In this document: piece after piece, positions 33,691 to 45,957 of the stretch
How positions within the stretch are numbered: position 1 is the stretch's first letter
Layout of the letters: each line of letters starts with the position of its first letter
Assembly (NCBI RefSeq): GCF_023856365.1
Contig: NW_026042748.1
Location: forward strand, 1 to 64,000
Direction of reading: 5' to 3'
Source of the DNA: Brienomyrus brachyistius
Taxonomy: Eukaryota > Chordata > Actinopteri > Osteoglossiformes > Mormyridae
Length of the DNA stretch: 64,000 nt
The notes under the pieces: generated by a model
What the model was told of the DNA's origin: nothing
The model's database searches: none
Seen by the model: only the letters and a program-made list of their open reading frames with translations
Program-made: the position numbers and the translations under genes

Positions 33691-34917
33691 CCTAGGCACT
33701 TTGTAAATGCCAGCAAATACCTTAGCATGTTTTTGGACATTGAACACAGACATTCCTCACTTAACAACCTACCTGTTTAACAATCACCTGGACTTATGAC
33801 CAGCTCTCCGACCACTTGGCGAATTGTATGAGAATTTTGGTTGTGGAAATGGCAGCACGGCCTTTCTATTCTATTCTGTTTGCTCTGGTCTCTGATTTAT
33901 TTGGGTTGGCCAAGGAAGGTTATATATGGTTTGCAGTAGTTGACCTTTATTTTGATATGCCATACCAGTTTACACTGAACTTGTAATCAACTTTTATTTT
34001 GATATGTTGCCTTTAGTTCGATGCATATGCTTTGTATTGTGGGATGGGGACCCTCTAGTGGCGCATAAAGCACGGACGTGCCCAAGGTTAAAGCTTTCCT
34101 GTATCTTACATCTTCAAAAGCAATGGCTGTATGTTTTTTTTTCTTGTTTACTTGTTTTTACTTGCCTTAGTTAATATGTACGTGGCTTTGTTTATTCTTT
34201 ATGCACTGTTTTAGTTCTGTGATGTGCAAAAGGATGCTGATGGGGATTAATTGGATTGCAGTGCAGAAGACAAATATCTAGATAAACAAATATCTAGATG
34301 AAGGACATATCATACTTTACTAAAGCTCCTTATTTCATTACATCCAAATAATTTTTTCTACCAAGAAGAGTATTATTTGTAACTCTTATAATAAAAATAC
34401 TAATAAAAAAGTTTTATTTGGTCAATTTAAAAATATTTTCTGTGTACAGTGTACATTAGAATTTAAACAGATGTTCCACTTAATGTGGGAATCTGAGGGA
34501 ACCACAAACCTGTACCTTATAACTGTACTTAAATGTCAGTGTCTATTTTCCTGGGGTTATCACCTGATTATCACAAACAAGCAGGCCCATATACAGTATA
34601 TAGCTGATGCCGTTCAGGCATCTAAGCGGATATGATAGATCAGCTTGCCTGATATACAACATTACCTGCTGAAAACTCAAAATCTTTCCTGAAAGAAATT
34701 CACCTCAACTCAGCACCACTCACCTCCCTGCTGATACCAATTGCTATTACTCATGCAAGCCATATGGCATCTTGCAGTTCTTCATTTCACACTATGAAGC
34801 TCTGAAGTAGACACAATTTCCTCCAACAAATATCTAATAAGTATCTAATGCTTATCAAATCTCATCAAATCAAATTGCAGTGTCATTAGAAGGGGCAAAG
34901 GACAAATCCATTCATAG
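33691..34917. other. Non-coding DNA with one CTCF-like site
   Basis: No gene seen. 34050-34064 reads 'accctctagtggcgc', which inverted is 'gcgccactagagggt' and fits the core CTCF-type consensus fairly well. The remainder is AT-rich. Confidence 0.4.
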
Positions 34918-36243
34918 TGTGACGGTGCGTCACGACGTAACGTGGCTGCGTATAGCAGGGCAGTGGAGTTGGCGGGAGAGAGAGGGGGAAAAGGAGGTTT
35001 TTTTTTGGTTCGTTCGGGTGATGTAGAGTAAGAAGGGAGAATTCCTTAATGTAGTCAACCGGTACACAAGACCAGATTACTCTGAAGGCAGGTTCGAGCC
35101 ACGTTGGTGCTCCGGAGAAGGGAAATTGCTGTGTGTTACCAGAACGACAGACGAGAGCTGCTCCCGGTGCCGCGCAGAGGGAACCGGAGCTTGGAGGAAT
35201 CGCGGTAGCTTCCCTGCTATACAGAGACGACTCATCAGCTCCAGCACCAAGGACGACGCAGGTGATATTTAATAAAGTTTATTTCGGCGAATGTACATCA
35301 GGGTGATCAGCAACTTGGCCAAGAAGTAGAAGACTTCTGCTAACGTGACGGACACTAAGCGGAGTTTTAAAAGATCGCTGCTGTACACCCCATTTTCTGC
35401 GCACGCTACCACCTGGCAGGGCAGGCCCGCTATGTTCTAACTGCATGCCCGGATGCCTGATTTCTCTGGCGGTCATTTTTGGAAGTAAATGTACTGAACA
35501 GACTTTCGCATGGGAGTGTTGATGTTATCGGACGGATTATTACAATGTGCCAGTGGTATAAAGTGCTAAATGAATAAGGTTCATTTCTGTTATGAGGTTG
35601 TTGTTATGCATGTGTAATATGAATGTGTCCTGTTGTAAGGTTACTACGAACGTGTTATATGAAGGGTAAAAAATATCCCGTCGGAGGTAAACGGGAGTTC
35701 TTACTTGAAGATTCCACCGTTAGACACTGAGCACTCAGTAGGGTGACTGGGGCTGGGGTTTCATTAATAGAGGGGAGTCAGGTGGTTGGTGAAACTCAAT
35801 TTGGTAATTGCAGTCCTTTGTTTTGTGTGAGCTTTGGTTCTTTCCATCTAATAATTTGGTAATCATCTTACAGAGAATAAACTGCCTATGTGTTCAATTT
35901 ACCCTATCCTGGTGTACAATGGTTACCCTGCTTCTATTATTTAGGCTCTCTCCGGAGTAGGGGCGTCTCACCTGCTACTGCTGGGTACTTCGGTCGGGGG
36001 GTGGGGGTACGGTGTGGGTACTTAAACATCACGCTATCCCCAACAGTACTACACTCCAGGTTGGCACCGTGACGCTGATAGGGAAGTCCTGGAGCCTTAG
36101 CCGATCTGCTCACGTAGTGCATGTAGCAGACTAGGGAGGTGATTGGTGAGGGTACAGGGACCTAGATCCTGCTGTACCTTCTCCGTCCGGAGGATTGGGC
36201 AGCCTAGACCCCTACTACGCAGGCTGTGGCCCAGTCTGTTACA
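34918..36243 (+). repeat. 5' LTR (1326 bp)
   Basis: Starts 'tgtgacggtgcgtcac' (a small hairpin) and ends 'gtctgttaca'. An AATAAA polyadenylation signal lies near 35876. Bases 35425-36243 are repeated in the 3' LTR. Confidence 0.9.
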
Positions 36244-36246
36244 TTT

Positions 36247-36263
36247 TGGCGTCACAAACAGGA
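36247..36263 (+). other. Primer binding site of the gypsy element
   Basis: Three bases after the 5' LTR comes 'tggcgtcacaaacagga', beginning with the TGG expected for pairing with a tRNA 3' CCA. The tRNA cannot be named from sequence alone. Confidence 0.65.
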
Positions 36264-36330
36264 TATACTCCTGTGGGTCTGTAGAAGTTGTGCTTGGTGT
36301 TCTAGCTTCATTGTGATACTAGTCTCAGGC

Positions 36331-37236
36331 ATGGAGGAGCTGCGCAGAGAGTTTGAAGCCCTGCAGGTTAAGTTTGGGGAACAATCTGCTAGGTTAGGAG
36401 AGCAGGCTGCTTTACTAGAACAGGCTAGGAATGACCAGAGAGAGGCGTTGTCTTTGGCTAGAGTTGTTATTGAGCAACAAACAGACGCCCAGAGGGCCCC
36501 GGTCGCAATGTACATCCCCCGAGAAAGGAAATGCCCTGATTTTAGTGGCTGCTCTACCCCAGGTGAGCTAGGTGTAGAGGAGTGGGTGGAGGCCATGAAG
36601 TCATACTTCAAAGTTTCCAGAATACCTGATGAGGACCAGATAGAACTACTGAAGCAGCACCTGAAGGGGGAAGCCAAACTAACGGTTAAGCTCATGCTGG
36701 GTAGTGCTAGAACAGAGGTGGCTGAGATATTTAACGTGCTTGAACAGACGTATGGTGATAGAGTCCCTATTGGCACCAGGCTTAGGGAATTCTATGATAG
36801 GAAACAGTTGCCAGAGGAGAAGGTACGAACATATGCGTATGACCTTCAAGAGAAGCTTGATCAGGTGCGTCAGCGAGACCCAGAGCGTGTCCCAAATGTT
36901 GGAGTCCTGTTGAAAGAGCAGTTCGTGCTTGGCTTACGAGATGATACTTTGCGAAGAGAAATGAAGAGGCAGATTAGAGAGCAACCCGCACAGTCTTTCC
37001 TTGAGCTCATGCAGGCTGCTATTGCCTGGTCAGAAGAAGAAGATGCACCAGCAGGCCTGGCTAGGCACCCAGTGAGGGGGACTGTTCATGCTGCCGCTGC
37101 TGAAAATGACGTCACACCACTGACATTAGAAGCTCTTCATAATGCCATCAAGCAGTTGTCAGATCGGCAGGAGGCCCTCTTCCGGTTGGTGCATGAAGTA
37201 AACCGGCCAGGGGTGTCCCGCTCAGTTCAGCGGTGA
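36331..37236 (+). pseudogene. Gypsy gag (ends before its zinc knuckle)
   Basis: The likely start is the Met of 'MEELRREFEALQVKFGEQ'; the frame is open upstream but that lies in untranslated leader. A coiled-coil-like N-terminus (residues 1-55) is followed by a capsid-like region with 'EEWVEAMKSYFKVSRIPD' and 'FYDRKQLPEEKVRTYAYD', of the type also found in PNMA-like proteins. It ends at TGA (37234-37236). The same frame then continues into a CCHC zinc knuckle, which normally belongs to gag, so the TGA probably truncates gag. It is consistent with CpG decay, though programmed readthrough cannot be excluded. Confidence 0.85.
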
Positions 37237-39700
37237 CCAGCCCTTCAGGACGAGCAGAGTGTGCGACTCTGCTACACCTGTGGCCAACCCGGACATATCA
37301 GTTGGGTCTGCCAGCAGTCCAGAAGTGGGAACCAGAGGCCGATCCAGAGTCCAGTCGAGGCAGGCCGGGCCAGTAGTGATGTGCAGGGACCTGTCAGTGG
37401 CGCTGCAGGAGTCAGGACAGTTGTAGCAGGGAAGGAGGGGCTTAGGCCTCCAATGGGTAGTGCAATCGGTGAGTGCCTCTCCGTAGAGGTGTACATAGGG
37501 GGTGTAGCCGTTGACTGCCTTCTGGACACTGGGTCGGAAGTCACAACGATCTCTGAGACCTTCTTTCGGGAGCACTTTAGGGAGGCTGGGTCTTCTCTGT
37601 CTCCCGCCAAGTGGGTTCGACTCACTGCTGCGAATGGGCTTGACATTCCGGTTATTGGGTGCTTAGAGACAGACATTGTGTGTATGGGGAAGGTGTTGTC
37701 AAAGAAATGTGTTTTTGTATTGAGGGATGAGCAGGCCAGTTTAAGGTCTAGATGTAAGGTCCCTGGTATCTTGGGGATGAATGTTTTGGGGGAGCTTAAA
37801 GATTTTTTCCCTAACTTTATGGGCACAAAGAAAATTGATCGTGGTAGTTGTCACCCTGGAGTAGCTAATCTGGGTCGGGTTTTGGCTGAAATTGAGAGGG
37901 AAGAGCGTTGTGCAGGCCCAGGGGGGAGGCGTGGCTATGTAAAGGTGGCTGGTAAGCGACCCATCCTCATTCCCCCACTTAGTGAGAAAGTGATTGAGGG
38001 CCGTTGTAGGGTGTCTCCCAAATCAAAGTGTCAAGTGCTGGTGGAAGCCACAGCCGGTGAAAGTTTGCCTCGTGGTCTGCTTATTGCAAACACCTTAGCT
38101 CACGCTGTAAATGGCATAGTCCCGGTTCGGGTGCTTAATTCTGATACAAGACCCATCAAGCTGCCTGCGAGAGTGCGATTGGCGCAGCTGAGTAAACCAG
38201 AGGAAGTTGTACCGAGAGAAGTTGTGTCTGTGGAAGAGGTCGATGGCGGGCTGTATGTGAGTGAAATAACAGCAGATGCGATCCCAGTGAAGGAGCCTCA
38301 GGGGCAATTACCAGTCCCAGTGGAGGCTAACCTCCAAGGGCTTACTCCACTACAGATACAAAGGCTGTCCGAGTTGTTGGTGAAGCACCAGGCTGTATTT
38401 TCCCAGCATGATAGTGATTATGGGTTTACGACGACAGTGACCCATCATATCAAGACAGGGGAGGCCCACCCTATTAAACAGAAGCATCGGAGAATTCCTC
38501 CGCATGTGTTTCAGGAATTCAAGAGACATGTACAGGATTTGGTGACACAGGGGATCCTGACAGAGAGCTGTAGCCCCTGGGCTTCTCCCGCCGTGATTGT
38601 AGTCAAGAAGGACAGGTCTGTGAGGTTCTGTTGCGACTACCGGAAGTTAAACAAGGTGACCTACAAGGATGCCTACCCGCTCCCCAGAGTAGAGTAGTCC
38701 TTGGACGCCTAGGGTCAGGCAAAGCTGTTCTCATCATTAGATCTTACTGCTGGCTACTTTCAGGTTGCGGTGGCTGAGGTGGACCAAGAAAAGACTGCGG
38801 TAACTACACCATTTGGGCTGTACCAGTGGACCCGAATGCCATTTGGCCTTTGTAACGCGCCAGCGACTTTTCAGCGCCTTATGGAGGTGGTCTTAGGAGA
38901 TTTAGCATTTGAGGTTCTCCTGATATACCTCGATGATGTCTTGATTTTTTCGACAGACTTCGAGAGTCATTGTGAGAGGTTGGATCTTGTTTTTAGCCGG
39001 CTTAAAGAGCATGGTCTTAAGCTTAAGCCCAAGAAGTGCTTCTTGCGGAAACCAGAGGTAAAGTTCTTGGGTCATGTTGTGTCTGCCGCTGGGGTACAAG
39101 TAGATATGGAGAAAGTGAGGGTCCTTGTTAATTAGCCAATACCTCGTTGTACAAAAGATGTCAGGCAGGTGGTTGGATTTATGTCATATTACCGACGCTT
39201 TGTACCGAACTTTGCCCGGCTGGCAAGGCCATTGCATGCTCTAACAGGTGGGGCTAGGAGAGGTAAGAGGGGAGAACAGTCGACCCCCTTCCTCTGGAAT
39301 GAAGATTGTCAACAAGCATTTGACAGTCTTAGGCAGAGCCTTATGGTGTCCCCTATCCTTGCATATCCAAACCTAAAAAGCCCCTTCATTTTAGCAACGG
39401 ATGGTAGTTCCCTTGGGCTGGGTGCGGTGCTTAGTCAGGTCCAGGATGGTGTCGAACGTGTAATAGCTTTTGCTAGTAGGGGTTTAAGGGGCTCAGAAAG
39501 GAATGATAAAAACTACAGTGCGTTTAAATTGGAACTGCTGGCTCTTAAATGGGCCATCACAGAAAAATTCAGGGACTTGTTGATGTATTCCAAGTTTACC
39601 GTGATTACTGATCATAATCCTCTACGTTACTTGGAAACTGCCAACTTGGGGGCTGTAGAGCAGAGATGGGCTGCCCAGTTAGCAGAGTTTGACTTTGAAG
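37237..39700 (+). pseudogene. Gypsy nucleocapsid knuckle, protease, RT and RNase H (stops; integrase lost)
   Basis: All pieces share one frame, also that of gag. In order: zinc knuckle 'CYTCGQPGHISWVC' (37270); protease 'LLDTGSEVTTIS' (active Asp at 37525) and 'ILGMNVLGEL'; RT with 'FCCDYRKLNKVT', 'MPFGLCNAPATF' and catalytic 'YLDDVLIF' (38926); RNase H with 'ATDGSSLGLGAVLSQ', 'ELLALKWAI' and 'VITDHNPLRYLE'. In-frame TAG codons occur at about 38695, 38710 and 39133. The frame stops being pol at 39700, where it meets LTR sequence; no integrase remains. The protease and RT catalytic residues are otherwise present. Confidence 0.92.
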
Positions 39701-40513
39701 GCCCGCTATGTTCTAACTGCATGCCCGGATGCCTGATTTCTCTGGCGGTCATTTTTGGAAGTAAATGTACTGAACAGACTTTCGCATGGGAGTGTTGATG
39801 TTATCGGACGGATTATTACAATGTGCCAGTGGTATAAAGTGCTAAATGAATAAGGTTCATTTCTGTTATGAGGTTGTTGTTATGCATGTGTAATATGAAT
39901 GTGTCCTGTTGTAAGGTTACTACGAACGTGTTATATGAAAAAATATCCCGTCGGAGGTAAACGGGAGTTCTTACTTGAAGCCTCCACCGTTAGACACTGA
40001 GCGCTCAGTAGGGTGACTGGGGCTGGGGTTTCATTAATAGAGGGGAGTCAGGTGGTTGGTGAAATTCAATTTGGTAATTGCAGTCCTTTGTTTTATGTGA
40101 GCTTTGGTTCTTTCCATCTAATAATTTGGTAATCATCTTACAGAGAATAAACTACCTATGTGTTCAATTTACCCTATCCTGGTGTACAGTGGTTACCCTG
40201 CTTCTATTATTTAGGGTCTCTCCGGAGTAGGGGCGTCTCACCTGCTACTGCTGGGTACTTCGGTCGGGGGGTGGGGGTACGGTGTGGGTACTTAAACATC
40301 ACGCTATCCCCAACAGTACTACACTCCAGGTTGGCACCGTGACGCTGATAGGGAAGTCCTGGAGCCTTAGCCGATCTGCTCACGTAGTGCATGTAGCAGA
40401 CTAGGGAGGCGATTGGTGAGGGTACAGGGACCTAGATCCTGCTGTACCTTCTCCGTCCGGAGGATTGGGCAGCCTAGACCCCTACTACGCAGGCTGTGGC
40501 CCAGTCTGTTTCA
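39701..40513 (+). repeat. 3' LTR, missing its first 507 bases
   Basis: Aligns with 35425-36243 of the 5' LTR, 6 bases shorter because of one indel ('gaagggtaaaaaa' against 'gaaaaaa'). It ends 'gtctgtttca'. The break joins pol to the LTR at a three-base overlap 'agg', suggesting microhomology-mediated deletion. Confidence 0.92.
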
Positions 40514-40517
40514 ATAG

Positions 40518-41574
40518 CATCTTTTACAGTGGTAAACTAATTTATAATTGTAGGATTCCTTCACAAATATACATTACTGAAGTTAGCATTATTGCTATCT
40601 CATCCATATACACACACAGTATGTAGTGGAATGAAACAATGTTCCTGAAGTGCACAATACATGCAACATGCTGTACGCAAGACTACTTGGGCAAAAAATA
40701 TGATGAGTGTGACAAAGCAATAAAACAGTATAAATGTCAAGAAAATTCGAAGAAAAACATACATACGGGCAACACGCGCGCACTCCCAAGGACACTGTGT
40801 TTCACGGAGCCTTTGAATATGCCAGATAAAAAAGTCTAGTTGGAAAAAGACTGCAGTAATCAGCCTATCAAATACTGGCAGAAGCACACAGTCACTTACA
40901 GAAAATAAAGTCGTGGATGGTCAATAGTATCTGCAGAATCAAAATGGATTTTGCTAGAATCCAAGAGCCAAGTGAGGCATGCAAATGAAAAAAGAAAAGG
41001 AAGCAAGAGGTGGCTTATTGAATTGCTTAAAATGTGACAGAAATAAGCATGTTTTTCCAAAAGTCAAAATAAAGACAATATAAAAAAAGACAGTGCTAGC
41101 AGAGGTATCACACATACAGACGTTAACAGTCAGGAATTAGCATATGAGACAGCTGCTGCTAGTAACAGGTTAGTGGGCTGAAGGCTGCCTCATTGTACTG
41201 ATTCCCAGGGGCCTGTAGAGGTCTTAATGTAGTCATGCCAGTGCTATAAACATCGGATGCCCAGTTATAGAGCTATCACAGGTAGTGGAATATAAAAAGA
41301 AATATGCAGCAGCATATATAGATATATGTAAACATGCGGATAGTGTAAATGGGAAGCAGGGTTCACGTTACATTTATTAAGACAGAGCTTGGTAAATTTT
41401 TTTGCTTAGATGTCAAAATACCTTGGTATACCCAAAGTACCACAGTACTATCATATTACCACACAAGCCCAGGGAGAAGTGTCATCAGTATGTAGGAGGC
41501 CCCGTGGATGCAGCAAATATAGTAAATGTCTCAATAGGAGAAGAGAAAGATCATTGTGATGTTTTCAGATGTTT
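40518..41574. other. Unrecognised non-coding DNA
   Basis: AT-rich unique sequence with no supported gene or repeat. Confidence 0.6.
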
Positions 41575-42830
41575 TTACTGGCTGCTGCAGGAACTTAGCT
41601 TGAGACATTGATCTTCCCGTAGCAGACTGATACAGTCGGTCTGGACGCTCTTTAAGGTGCCACTGTAGAACGTGATGAGGAAGGCTTGCTCTGCTCTTCG
41701 CCAAAGGACATGGGAGAGCTTTTGTGCTCTGTTAGCTAGGGACATGGTGCTGAGGGAGAAGGTGGGCTTACCTGTGATGTGCACAACAGAAACCTGGCTT
41801 TCCTGACTATCTCCATTGTGTAGTGGAAGGTGGAAAGTGATCAGCATGGTCCTTCCTGAAGTTATGAATTGTCTCTTTTGTTTTTTCTACATTGTTTGTA
41901 GATTGTTACTTTTGGACCAGCCCACTACCCACTCTGTCTCCACCTGCTGACTTGTCATTGTTGCTGAAGAGACCCTGCTGAATCATTAGCAAACTTGTTA
42001 ATACGGTGTGAACTGCACTTGGTCATGTAGTTATGAGTCAGCAATGTGCACAGCAGTGGGCTGGGGACAGTCCCAGGGAGCATCAGTGCCTAGTGTGGTG
42101 GTGATAGAGATGTAGTCAATTCATAGTGCCTGAGAACTTTCACTCAGGAAGTCCAAGATTCAGTTTCATAGGGAGTTGTTAAAGCCCAGCAGGCTCAACT
42201 TCCCTGTCAGCCTCCCTGGGATGATTGTATTAAATACTGAACTAAAGTCAATGAGCGGCATTCTTGCATAATCTCAGTGAGGCAGGGCCAAATGAAGTAT
42301 TTGGTATTCTCAGTAAACCAGTTAGGCTGAAATGCAAATTGGAAGGGGTTTAGTGGAGTAGGGTTAGCTAATAACGTATGTAGTTCATTATCCATGAGCA
42401 TTACTATGCTGCTGTTGTGTCCCCTGGAGACTGGAGGAATCATGACAGAACCCCTCCCTACATTTGTAATGTGATGTTGGACCTGGAAGGCTTGGAACTT
42501 GTGCTTTTAAGATTGAGAGCAGGCTGGTGGGTATTTGTCTTAGGGAACTCGGGAATGAGAATGTGCTTGAATGGAACCCAGTGGCAAACCTTGGGACCAT
42601 ATTCCTCCCAGCTGATTTGACAAAGCAGCTAACCCCAAATCATTTGAGTTGTATGCAAGAGATCTATAAATGATGTGAGGAGTTGTGTGAATAGCTGGGA
42701 AAGCCAGTGGACAAGCTGACATACAGATTCTCCAGTTCACAAAGCCAAACTTTACCATAGACATCATAGTAGCCTCAGTGGTCGTTATAATCAAAAATGA
42801 ATTGGATAAAATCACAAACTGTGGACCAGA
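41575..42830 (-). pseudogene. LINE reverse transcriptase relic (L2/Rex1-like)
   Basis: On the minus strand, in order: a degraded fingers region (about 42815-42400); 'NPFQFAFQPNWFTENTKY' (the 'QFAYRPNRST' block of these enzymes); '[17 protein letters not shown]' (palm start, first catalytic Asp); a decayed 'PWDCPQP...' (the 'GxPQGxxLSP' block); and a C-terminal part 'LANRAQKLSHVLWRRAEQAF'. The catalytic FADD is eroded. Many stops and shifts. Endonuclease and tail are not seen. Same clade as 12080-12640. Confidence 0.75.
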
Positions 42831-43284
42831 AAGCTCTAAAAATGTTGAAGTATTTAGGCTGCAAGTAGCACTGCGTTCTCATTGTTTATATCCTATTTCA
42901 TTGATCATGGATGCCCATAAAACACAGCACACAGTCCATGCGCATCTGGAATAGTGTCAGGAGAAAGCAATGTATTTTTAAACATATTTTTTCATTTCAC
43001 TTTGCAACTTGGACTATTTCTGGTTAAAACTGAATAAATTATGAGCGTATGGTAATGAGAATTGCCCTTTTCATTTTTTCCATCTTGAAAACAACTTTAT
43101 AACTGACAAACTACAGCTGTAATGATAAACAGAATACATTTTCTCTAGCATTTGCACTGCATGCATATGTATTATAGTAAAACAAAAAAAAATGTGTCTC
43201 AATGATTGTAATCAGTGCTTTCATCAGCAGCCAAATGAAATGTCCAGCCATTTATCCTGGACCAATTTGCAGGTGGGCATTTAG
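42831..43284. other. Unrecognised AT-rich DNA
   Basis: No gene or repeat family could be supported. Confidence 0.5.
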
Positions 43285-43390
43285 TGTTTAGAATGTGTTT
43301 AGGTGCCTTGTGACCTCCGCTGCCTGGGAAAGGTTCCACATTCTCACGTGACTTTGAACAGCATATGCAGGATAAACCCAATGTCAATTC
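43285..43390 (+). mobile_element. Fish SINE/LINE-tail fragment
   Basis: 'gtgccttgtgacctccgctg', then 'cctgggaaaggttccac' and 'tgaacagcatatgcaggata', is a worn version of the family tail. Confidence 0.5.
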
Positions 43391-43824
43391 CTTTTAATAC
43401 ATAAGTGTATATGGTTTCAAGCAGGTGTAGTCAAATTCGTGACAGGTTCTGCATGGAGCAGTGTTGAGAATTGTTTTTTTTTTGTTGGCTTGCATGTGTC
43501 AGTATGTATTTATACATTTAGGGACTGTATAATTGTATGTTAGATAAATCAGCCTCTAGTATGTATGCTTATAGTTGTGTGCTTGGGGTTGTAGAAAAAG
43601 ATCATTCTGTACCAGAGATGTGTAGTAACTTAGAAGGACCCAATGGAATAAAGGGCCAAAAACGTAAAATCTGAATGGGATCAGAATTATTTTCATTCTC
43701 AATAAGAAGCATGGTGCCAACACAATGTCAGTTTGTTATATTTTTACACTTCGGAATATTTCCAATAGAAAAATATGCACCCTGGAGGACACATCAATAT
43801 AAACAATATGCAGTTTTATTAAAG

Positions 43825-44095
43825 GTGACACTGTAGCTCAGTCGCCTCCTGCCTCCAGAGCTGAGGGTCTGAATCCTGTCTTTGCTCTTAAAGTGTAATT
43901 TGCATATTCTGAAGTTCAAAGACATGCAGTTAGGTTCACTGGAGTCTCTGAATTGTACATAGTCTATATTTGTGCATGTTTGTGGTCTGTGATGAACTGC
44001 TGTCTAATGTACTTTTGTGTTGTGCTTTGTGCTGCCTTGAGTAGGCTCCAAGTCCATCTGCACACCTGCCCAGGGTAAGCGGGTAGAATAAGATA
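43825..44095 (+). mobile_element. tRNA-derived SINE of the same tail family, nearly complete
   Basis: The head 'ggtgacactgtagctcag' and B-box-like 'ggtctgaatcc' indicate a tRNA-derived pol III promoter. The body has 'caaagacatgcagttaggtt' and the tail 'gtaagcgggtagaata'. Length about 270 bases. Confidence 0.8.
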
Positions 44096-44298
44096 TTTTT
44101 GTAAATTACTAGGAGCCAAGGTTGAGGTTGATCTTATATATTTATGAGAAAGTTGGCATGATTTCAGTCTGATAACATCAAGATGTGTGGAAGGTGAAAA
44201 TGGAAATAATTTTCTATGGGAAATCATAAATGGAATAAATTGCAGAAAGAGATTGATAACCAACACATCAAGGGAAGCTGAGTAGACTGAGAATGTGT

Positions 44299-44480
44299 AA
44301 GTATCGACATGGGACTTCTGGGATACCTCGTAAGGATTTTCTCCTTGGAGGTATTTGGGGCGTGTCCCACTGGTCGGAAGAAAGCCAGCTTAAGACCTAG
44401 CAGAGGCTCGGCCCCAGATCTAGATGCAGGGAGGGTTATGAAGTTCTCCTTGGAGGAGGGAGTGTCTGCTTTATATAATA
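44299..44480 (+). pseudogene. C-terminal fragment of a second RTE/Rex3-type LINE
   Basis: The frame at 44309 reads 'LEVFGACPTGRKK', like the end of the RT protein at 23579-24766 ('GEVFQACPTGRRPRG'). Only the last part is left, on the plus strand, and it is more diverged. Confidence 0.6.
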
Positions 44481-44689
44481 AAAAAATGATTGGCCATAAA
44501 TTGAGCTAGACTCATCATTGGATGGGTTAGGTCCATCCTAGCCCCATGCAGAGCTAAACCTGCTGGACCTCCAGAGAGCTTAAGGTTTGTTGCCAGGGAA
44601 AAGGTTTGGGCTGCAGTTAGGACACCAAGACTAAGGATTTAGCTTTTTTCAATCAGAGATGTAACATGCAGATAAAAAAATTATACTAA

Positions 44690-44790
44690 CTCTATGGCAC
44701 ACATGGCAGAACACCCCTGTCCAGGGTGTACTGCAAGCTTTTCCCTATACCTCCTTGTGATACGCTCCCCAGTGACCCTCTCCTGGATTA
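44690..44790 (+). mobile_element. Fish SINE/LINE-tail fragment
   Basis: 'ctgtccagggtgtactgc', then 'ccttgtgatacgctcccc' and 'ctcctggatta', belongs to the same tail family. Head missing. Confidence 0.6.
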
Positions 44791-45002
44791 GTCGCTGACA
44801 GATAAAAGGGGCGTTAAATCTGTCATTCTCCGCAGCATTTAAAAAAGTCAGATTTAATTCAGATTTAATGTCAAAAGAAATGATAACAACGGCACAAAGA
44901 ACGGCTGGTCTACTAGACAAAGTGGTAAAGCTATTACGTTTCATCTTATATTCGGCTATATCACTTGGATTATTTCCATAAAAAAATCTATATTTTCTAC
45001 TG

Positions 45003-45957
45003 TAGTGTTGTACAGGTTACTGAAAATTGGTAATAAGTTACAGTTACTTAATTCCAAAATAATTAAATTACCAATTACTGCATATACCACTAATTATTTA
45101 CTATTGAAAGTAATTATCGCGTTATTTCACTTATCTTATTAATGCATATGCAGACATCATGCATACTTAGCTTGGTTAAAGATCGGAACCTTGTTAAATG
45201 ATCATGTGCCATTTAGTCTTATGAACAATATTTACATAATTGCATACACTAATGTGTTTTGGCAAGCCAAATAATTTTTGCAATAATTTTGGAATAATCA
45301 GTTCAGCATAACTGTTTGGCCTGTTGTTACTGGTTATGTGATGTCATTGTTTAAAATAATAAATGTATATCTTTTAATTAGTTTAATTGTTTGTTTAGTA
45401 AATGGGTTTAAACAGTATGTCTATATGCTGGGTAATCAGAACAAATCTACCCTATAGTATATAAATTCATGTAGTATAAGCTTATTGTGGGTTATATAAC
45501 CTAATCAGAAAAATAACAGTAGGCTAAATGTCGCATAGTGATCTCATTAACTTTGTGTTGCTGTTGAAATGCATCCCGATTCAGTCAATGAGCAAAGAAG
45601 CTCATAGAGATGCTTTGCCGATGGATTTTAAAGCATTGGGGACACATTGTGCCTATGCATGTGTGCTGTCTGGGTAGTTATATTATTTTAGTGTTGCTGC
45701 TGTGGCAGTGTGAGACAATTCACCTGTCAAATTTTATCGTTGTACCTAATATCATAAATTCATTGCATCACTATAAGGTCAGATGACCTTAGATCATAAA
45801 CAGGAAATTAGGGGAATAGGCTGCATTTGTCCATTAATATTTTCACACAAAACAAAAACAATGAGCCCATTTCAATTCCAATACTTAATTCCATTATTTA
45901 ATTTGAAAAGGTGATTAGCTACATTATTTTGTTACACATTACTTCCAACACTTAAAC
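45003..45957. mobile_element. hAT-like non-autonomous element (about 950 bp)
   Basis: The ends read 'tagtgttgtacaggttac' and, inverted, 'aagtgttggaagtaatg', followed by repeated 'agttacttaatt'-like strings, a pattern well known from hAT-type elements in fishes. The interior is AT-rich with no transposase. The 8-bp target duplication is not clear. Confidence 0.5.

Larger units (their letters stand above)
34914..40517 (+). mobile_element. Ty3/gypsy LTR retrotransposon with internal deletion
   Basis: The element runs 34918-40513. The 4-mer 'atag' flanks it on both sides (34914-34917 and 40514-40517) as a target duplication. The order is 5' LTR, primer site, gag, protease, RT, RNase H, then an abrupt jump into the 3' LTR. 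Integrase, the polypurine tract and the first 507 bases of the 3' LTR are missing. In the shared 813-819 bases I count about ten substitutions and one 6-base indel between LTRs, so roughly 1 percent divergence. It cannot move by itself. Confidence 0.93.
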
